Shown here one piece after another: positions 14,041-16,870 of a DNA stretch of 16,870 nucleotides. The DNA comes from an uncultured Lachnospiraceae bacterium (GTDB taxonomy: Bacteria > Bacillota > Clostridia > Lachnospirales > Lachnospiraceae). The DNA lies in NCBI GenBank assembly GCA_945485625.1, contig CALYSH010000006.1, forward strand, positions 1 to 16,870. Direction: 5' to 3'. The position numbers were made by a program, and so were the translations under genes. The notes beneath the pieces were generated by a model that was not told the DNA's origin, did no database searches, and was given only the letters and a program-made list of their open reading frames with translations. How positions within the stretch are numbered: position 1 is the first letter of the stretch; every line of letters starts with the position of its first letter.

Positions 14041-15294
14041 ATGGGTTCTATTCTGGTGAACGGATGCATACCACTTCAGGGAAAGGTTCGGATACAGGGG
14101 TCAAAAAATGCAGCACTTCCCATATTGGCGGCATGTCTGCTGGTGGAGGGAGATGTATGGCTGGAGAATTGCCCGAAGATTGCTGATGTGTACAGGATGA
14201 TTCGGATATTAAGAAGCCTCGGATGTATGGCAGTCTGGGAGGGAAGAGGACTGCATATCAATACGAATCGGATGAATTGCGGAGAGCTGCCGGCGGAGGC
14301 AGTGACCGGTATGAGATCCTCGCTTTTCCTGTTAGGGGCTTTGATTGGAAGAAACCGGGAGGTTTTCATGGAGTATCCGGGAGGATGTGTCATCGGAAAA
14401 CGTCCCATTGATATTCATTTGGATGCATTAAGCAGAATGGGTGTGGTGTTTGAAGAAAAAGACGGTATGCTTCATGCGAGGACATCACAGCCGGAAGGCT
14501 GTGAGTACCTGTTACCCTTCCCCAGCGTGGGCGCTACGGAAAATATGATTCTGGCGGCGGTAATGGCACGGGGCGTAACAATCGTGAGAGGAGCCGCCAG
14601 GGAGCCGGAGGTGGTTTCCCTTTGTGAGTTCCTGAATGCCTGCGGGGCGGATATTGAGGGAGTTGGCACAGATGAATTACGCATTGAAGGAGGATTGCCT
14701 TTAAGCGGGATTGTATTTCGAATTCCTCCGGACAGGATTGTGGCGGGTACCTATTTGTTTGCAACCATGATTACAGCCGGAAGTGTGCTGCTGGAGCAGG
14801 CACCGGTGAAGCATATGGAAGAGGTAATCCGGGTGGCAGAGAGCATGGGAGCAGAATGTCAGGAAACCCGGGAGGGATTGTTCGTACAGGGACCGGGGCG
14901 TCCGGTCTGCCCCGAGAGGATATCTACACAGGTGTATCCGGGATTTCCCACGGATTTACAGTCCATGCTGTTAGTATGCTGTTGTGTGGCCGAAGGAGAG
15001 AGCAGAATTTGGGAAACCATATTTGAAAACCGGTTTCGAATTGTAGAGCCCCTGCAACAGATGGGAGCCAATCTATGGATGGAGGGCACTCAAACCGTTT
15101 GCGTGAAGGGTGTGGAACGTCTGGCGGGGCAGACGGTTGAGGCAAGAGAGCTTCGGGGAGGTGCGGCATTGGTTCTGGCAGGATTGACCGCCTACGGAGA
15201 TACACGTATTACCGGCACGGAATTTATCGATCGGGGATATGAAAATATTTGCAGAGACTTAAGAGAGTTAGGAGCGCGGATTACCAGTGTATAG
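14041..15294 (+). CDS. murA: UDP-N-acetylglucosamine 1-carboxyvinyltransferase (MurA type)
   Basis: A 417-residue cytoplasmic enolpyruvyl transferase that starts peptidoglycan precursor synthesis by adding phosphoenolpyruvate to UDP-GlcNAc. All key residues are visible: Lys22 in QGSKNAALP, the catalytic loop YPGGCVIGKRPIDIH with Cys116 (a cysteine, so a fosfomycin-type target site), DRIVAGTY at 231-238, and Asp305 in GFPTDLQS; FENRF (329-333) and DRGYE (397-401) are also present. The sequence departs from the most conserved MurA forms in places (MRSSLFLLGALIGR for MRAS-x-x-x-x-GPLLAR), so it may be the second MurA isozyme of a Firmicute. It sits where murG/murB lie in B. subtilis. GAAGGTGA precedes ATG 14041; the last 8 bases overlap divIB. 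Confidence 0.93.
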   Translation: MGSILVNGCIPLQGKVRIQGSKNAALPILAACLLVEGDVWLENCPKIADVYRMIRILRSLGCMAVWEGRGLHINTNRMNCGELPAEAVTGMRSSLFLLGALIGRNREVFMEYPGGCVIGKRPIDIHLDALSRMGVVFEEKDGMLHARTSQPEGCEYLLPFPSVGATENMILAAVMARGVTIVRGAAREPEVVSLCEFLNACGADIEGVGTDELRIEGGLPLSGIVFRIPPDRIVAGTYLFATMITAGSVLLEQAPVKHMEEVIRVAESMGAECQETREGLFVQGPGRPVCPERISTQVYPGFPTDLQSMLLVCCCVAEGESRIWETIFENRFRIVEPLQQMGANLWMEGTQTVCVKGVERLAGQTVEARELRGGAALVLAGLTAYGDTRITGTEFIDRGYENICRDLRELGARITSV

Positions 15295-16045
15295 AAGCAA
15301 AAGAAGATGGATATTCAGAATATTGTTCGTGCTGTTTGCATGTGCGGTTCTTCTGGGACTGTGTAACTACTTCCTTTCCACATATACGGTTCGGCAGGTA
15401 TATGTGGAGGGAAATTTTCACTATACCCAGGAGGAAGTGGAGAAGATTATCATGAAGGGACCCTTGGGGAACAATTCCCTGTATCTTTCTTTGAAATATA
15501 AGAAGGGAAGTGTGAAAAATGTACCCTTTGTAGATGAGATGACAGTGGAAATTCTGGCACCGGATACAATTAAAATTACAGTGTATGAGAAGGCCCTTGC
15601 AGGCTACATTCGTTTCATGGATACCAATATGTATTTTGACAAGGACGGGTATCTGGTGGAAAACTCTTCCATCCGAACATATGGTGTTCCGCAGATTACC
15701 GGGTTATCCTTTGATCATGCTGTGCTGGGAGAGCCTTTGCCCGTGGAGGATGAGGGGATTTTTGAGGAAATTTTAAGTATTACCAATTTGCTGAATAAGT
15801 ATGGATTGGTTGCGGACAAGATCCACTTTCAGAAGGATGGTTCTGCAGTGCTTTATTTTGGGGAAATTAAGGTGGCTTTGGGCCATGAAAAATCCAAAAT
15901 GGAGGACAAAATCATGCTTCTTCCGGAGCAGGAGCAATCGAATCGGAAGGGTTTCTTAAAAGAGCTGGAAGGAAAGAGAGGAACATTACAAATGGAGACC
16001 TATGACGAAAGAGGAAAATATATTTTTAAACCTGAAAATTTCTAA
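15287..16045 (+). CDS. divIB: Cell division protein DivIB/FtsQ
   Basis: A 252-residue bitopic protein. A basic cytoplasmic end of about ten residues and one membrane segment (about 9-30) are followed by a POTRA domain at about 35-100 (VRQVYVEGNFHYTQEEVEKI up to TIKITVYEKALAGYI) and a FtsQ/DivIB beta domain with DKDGYLVE at 118-125 and VPQITGL. It acts outside the membrane in a complex with FtsL and DivIC and regulates the septal synthase. The start is GTG 15287, which overlaps the end of murA by eight bases; AGGAG lies about 13 bases upstream, rather far, so translation probably depends on coupling to murA. The next ATG in frame would cut into the beta domain. It ends the transcription unit before the ftsZ promoter. 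Confidence 0.92.
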   Translation: MYRSKRRWIFRILFVLFACAVLLGLCNYFLSTYTVRQVYVEGNFHYTQEEVEKIIMKGPLGNNSLYLSLKYKKGSVKNVPFVDEMTVEILAPDTIKITVYEKALAGYIRFMDTNMYFDKDGYLVENSSIRTYGVPQITGLSFDHAVLGEPLPVEDEGIFEEILSITNLLNKYGLVADKIHFQKDGSAVLYFGEIKVALGHEKSKMEDKIMLLPEQEQSNRKGFLKELEGKRGTLQMETYDERGKYIFKPENF

Positions 16046-16054
16046 AAAAATGTG

Positions 16055-16083
16055 TTGCTTATTTTGTAAAATGATTATATGAT
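16055..16083 (+). promoter_or_regulatory. Promoter of ftsZ
   Basis: TTGCTT at 16055-16060 and TATGAT at 16078-16083 are separated by 17 bases, a good housekeeping match. It starts nine bases after the divIB stop codon and predicts a leader of about 110 bases before ftsZ. ftsZ could thus be expressed independently of the long upstream operon. Confidence 0.7.
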
Positions 16084-16097
16084 AGAGTGAGTAGAGG

Positions 16098-16135
16098 TAA
16101 GCTAAGGGAAAGTGTGCCTTTCTGTAGCTTATTTT
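16098..16135 (+). promoter_or_regulatory. Leader stem-loop upstream of ftsZ
   Basis: TAAGCTA (16098-16104) pairs with TAGCTTA (16125-16131) and, inside it, GAAAG (16108-16112) pairs with CTTTC (16118-16122); TTTT follows at 16132-16135. It would lie just inside the transcript from the ftsZ promoter, or at the end of the operon transcript. It may be a weak terminator for the upstream operon, an attenuator, or a 5' stabilising hairpin. Confidence 0.5.
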
Positions 16136-16202
16136 CGATAAAATATTTCGGACAAGACCGGAAGAAAAGCTGTTAAACAGGTGGGAGAAGGAGGACTTAC
16201 CC

Positions 16203-16870
16203 TTGATAGAGATTAATCAGAATGAGGCAGAAGCTGCCGCAAAAATCATCGTTATAGGTGTAGGCGGAGCAGGAAATAATGCTGTAAATAGAATGGTAGA
16301 TGAGAAGATTGACGGAGTTGAATTCATTGGTGTAAACACGGATAAGCAGGCGTTAAAGCTGTGTAAGGCTCCCCGGCTGATTCAGATTGGCGAGAAGCTG
16401 ACCAAGGGATTGGGCGCAGGTGCCAGACCGGAGATTGGTGAGAAGGCAGCAGAGGAGAGCGCAGAGGAAATCGCTTCCGCTATCAAGGGCTGTGACATGG
16501 TATTTGTTACCTGCGGTATGGGTGGCGGTACCGGTACCGGTGCAGCTCCTGTTGTTGCAAAGATTGCAAAGGAGATGGGTATCCTTACCGTTGGTGTTGT
16601 GACCAAGCCCTTCCGCTTCGAAGCAAAGGCCCGTATGACCAATGCGCTTGCCGGTATTGAGCGTATCAAAGAAAATGTGGATACCTTGATTGTGATTCCC
16701 AATGACAAGCTGCTGGAAATCGTAGATAGAAGAACGACCATGCCTGAGGCACTTAAGAAGGCAGATGAGGTCCTTCAGCAGTCAGTGCAGGGTATTACTG
16801 ATTTGATTAACATTCCTTCCATTATCAACCTGGATTTCGCAGATGTTCAGACTGTAATGAAGGACAAGGG
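16203..16870 (+). CDS. ftsZ: Cell division protein FtsZ (partial, C-terminus beyond the window)
   Basis: The first 222 residues of the tubulin-like GTPase that forms the division ring. Visible are IIVIGVGGAGNNAVNRM (15-31), the NTDKQAL loop (45-51), the tubulin signature GGGTGTG at 107-113 within CGMGGGTGTGAAPVVAKIAK, TKPFRFEAKARM, and DTLIVIPNDKLLEIVDRR; the sequence then reaches DFADVQTVMKDKG, close to the T7 catalytic loop, where the window ends. The start is TTG 16203, because AAGGAGG stands at 16188-16194 with eight bases between and the resulting M-I-E-I-N-x-N-E opening matches what I remember for Lachnospiraceae FtsZ. No frameshift is seen. It has its own promoter and a leader hairpin, separating it from divIB by 157 bases. 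Confidence 0.97.
   Translation, partial: MIEINQNEAEAAAKIIVIGVGGAGNNAVNRMVDEKIDGVEFIGVNTDKQALKLCKAPRLIQIGEKLTKGLGAGARPEIGEKAAEESAEEIASAIKGCDMVFVTCGMGGGTGTGAAPVVAKIAKEMGILTVGVVTKPFRFEAKARMTNALAGIERIKENVDTLIVIPNDKLLEIVDRRTTMPEALKKADEVLQQSVQGITDLINIPSIINLDFADVQTVMKDK

Noticed and set aside
1..16870. tRNA, rRNA, CRISPR array, insertion-sequence ends, prophage
   Set aside because: I saw no cloverleaf, rRNA core sequence, spacer array, terminal inverted repeats around the transposase, or phage genes.

Overview
The window looks like the chromosome of a low-to-moderate GC, Gram-positive, spore-former-type Firmicute, most probably a member of the Lachnospiraceae (Clostridia). The main reasons are the protein style of FtsZ, MurD and the SEDS protein, the Firmicute order of the division and cell-wall (dcw) cluster, strong AGGAGG-type ribosome sites, and a mraZ leader with AAAGTG-type MraZ boxes. 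The assignment is inference from remembered family sequences; no search was run.

Positions 1-3020 are an accessory-looking stretch. It holds GC-rich stem-loops, a gene for a staygreen (SGR, magnesium-dechelatase family) homologue, two stem-loop/T-run terminators, the decayed remains of an ECF-type sigma factor gene with an overlapping, almost deleted partner gene, and a methyl-accepting chemotaxis protein that lacks an extracellular sensor domain. Positions 3021-3797 (minus strand) carry an intact-looking Y1/HUH single-copy transposase of the REP-associated (RAYT) type. A 336-base AT-rich spacer follows, then ychF (4134-5231) and its terminator.

Positions 5385-16870 are the dcw cluster: promoter and four MraZ boxes, mraZ, rsmH (mraW), ftsL, two consecutive class B penicillin-binding proteins (an FtsI/PBP2B-like one and a SpoVD-like one), murD, a SEDS ftsW/spoVE-like gene, a murA-type enolpyruvyl transferase gene, divIB/ftsQ and, behind its own promoter and a leader stem-loop, ftsZ (cut by the window end). 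All genes are on the plus strand with short gaps or overlaps and there is no convincing terminator between mraZ and divIB except a stem-loop with a T-run exactly at the start of the second PBP gene. Compared with the Bacillus subtilis order, murE, mraY and murG are absent from this interval and a murA-type gene sits where murG/murB would be.

Functionally, MurA and MurD supply cytoplasmic peptidoglycan precursor steps, the SEDS protein and the two class B PBPs polymerise and cross-link septal (and possibly spore) peptidoglycan, FtsL and DivIB form part of the trans-envelope divisome, FtsZ builds the ring, RsmH methylates 16S rRNA, and MraZ probably controls the whole operon through the boxes next to its promoter. 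The least expected item is the staygreen homologue in an organism with no visible chlorophyll context.
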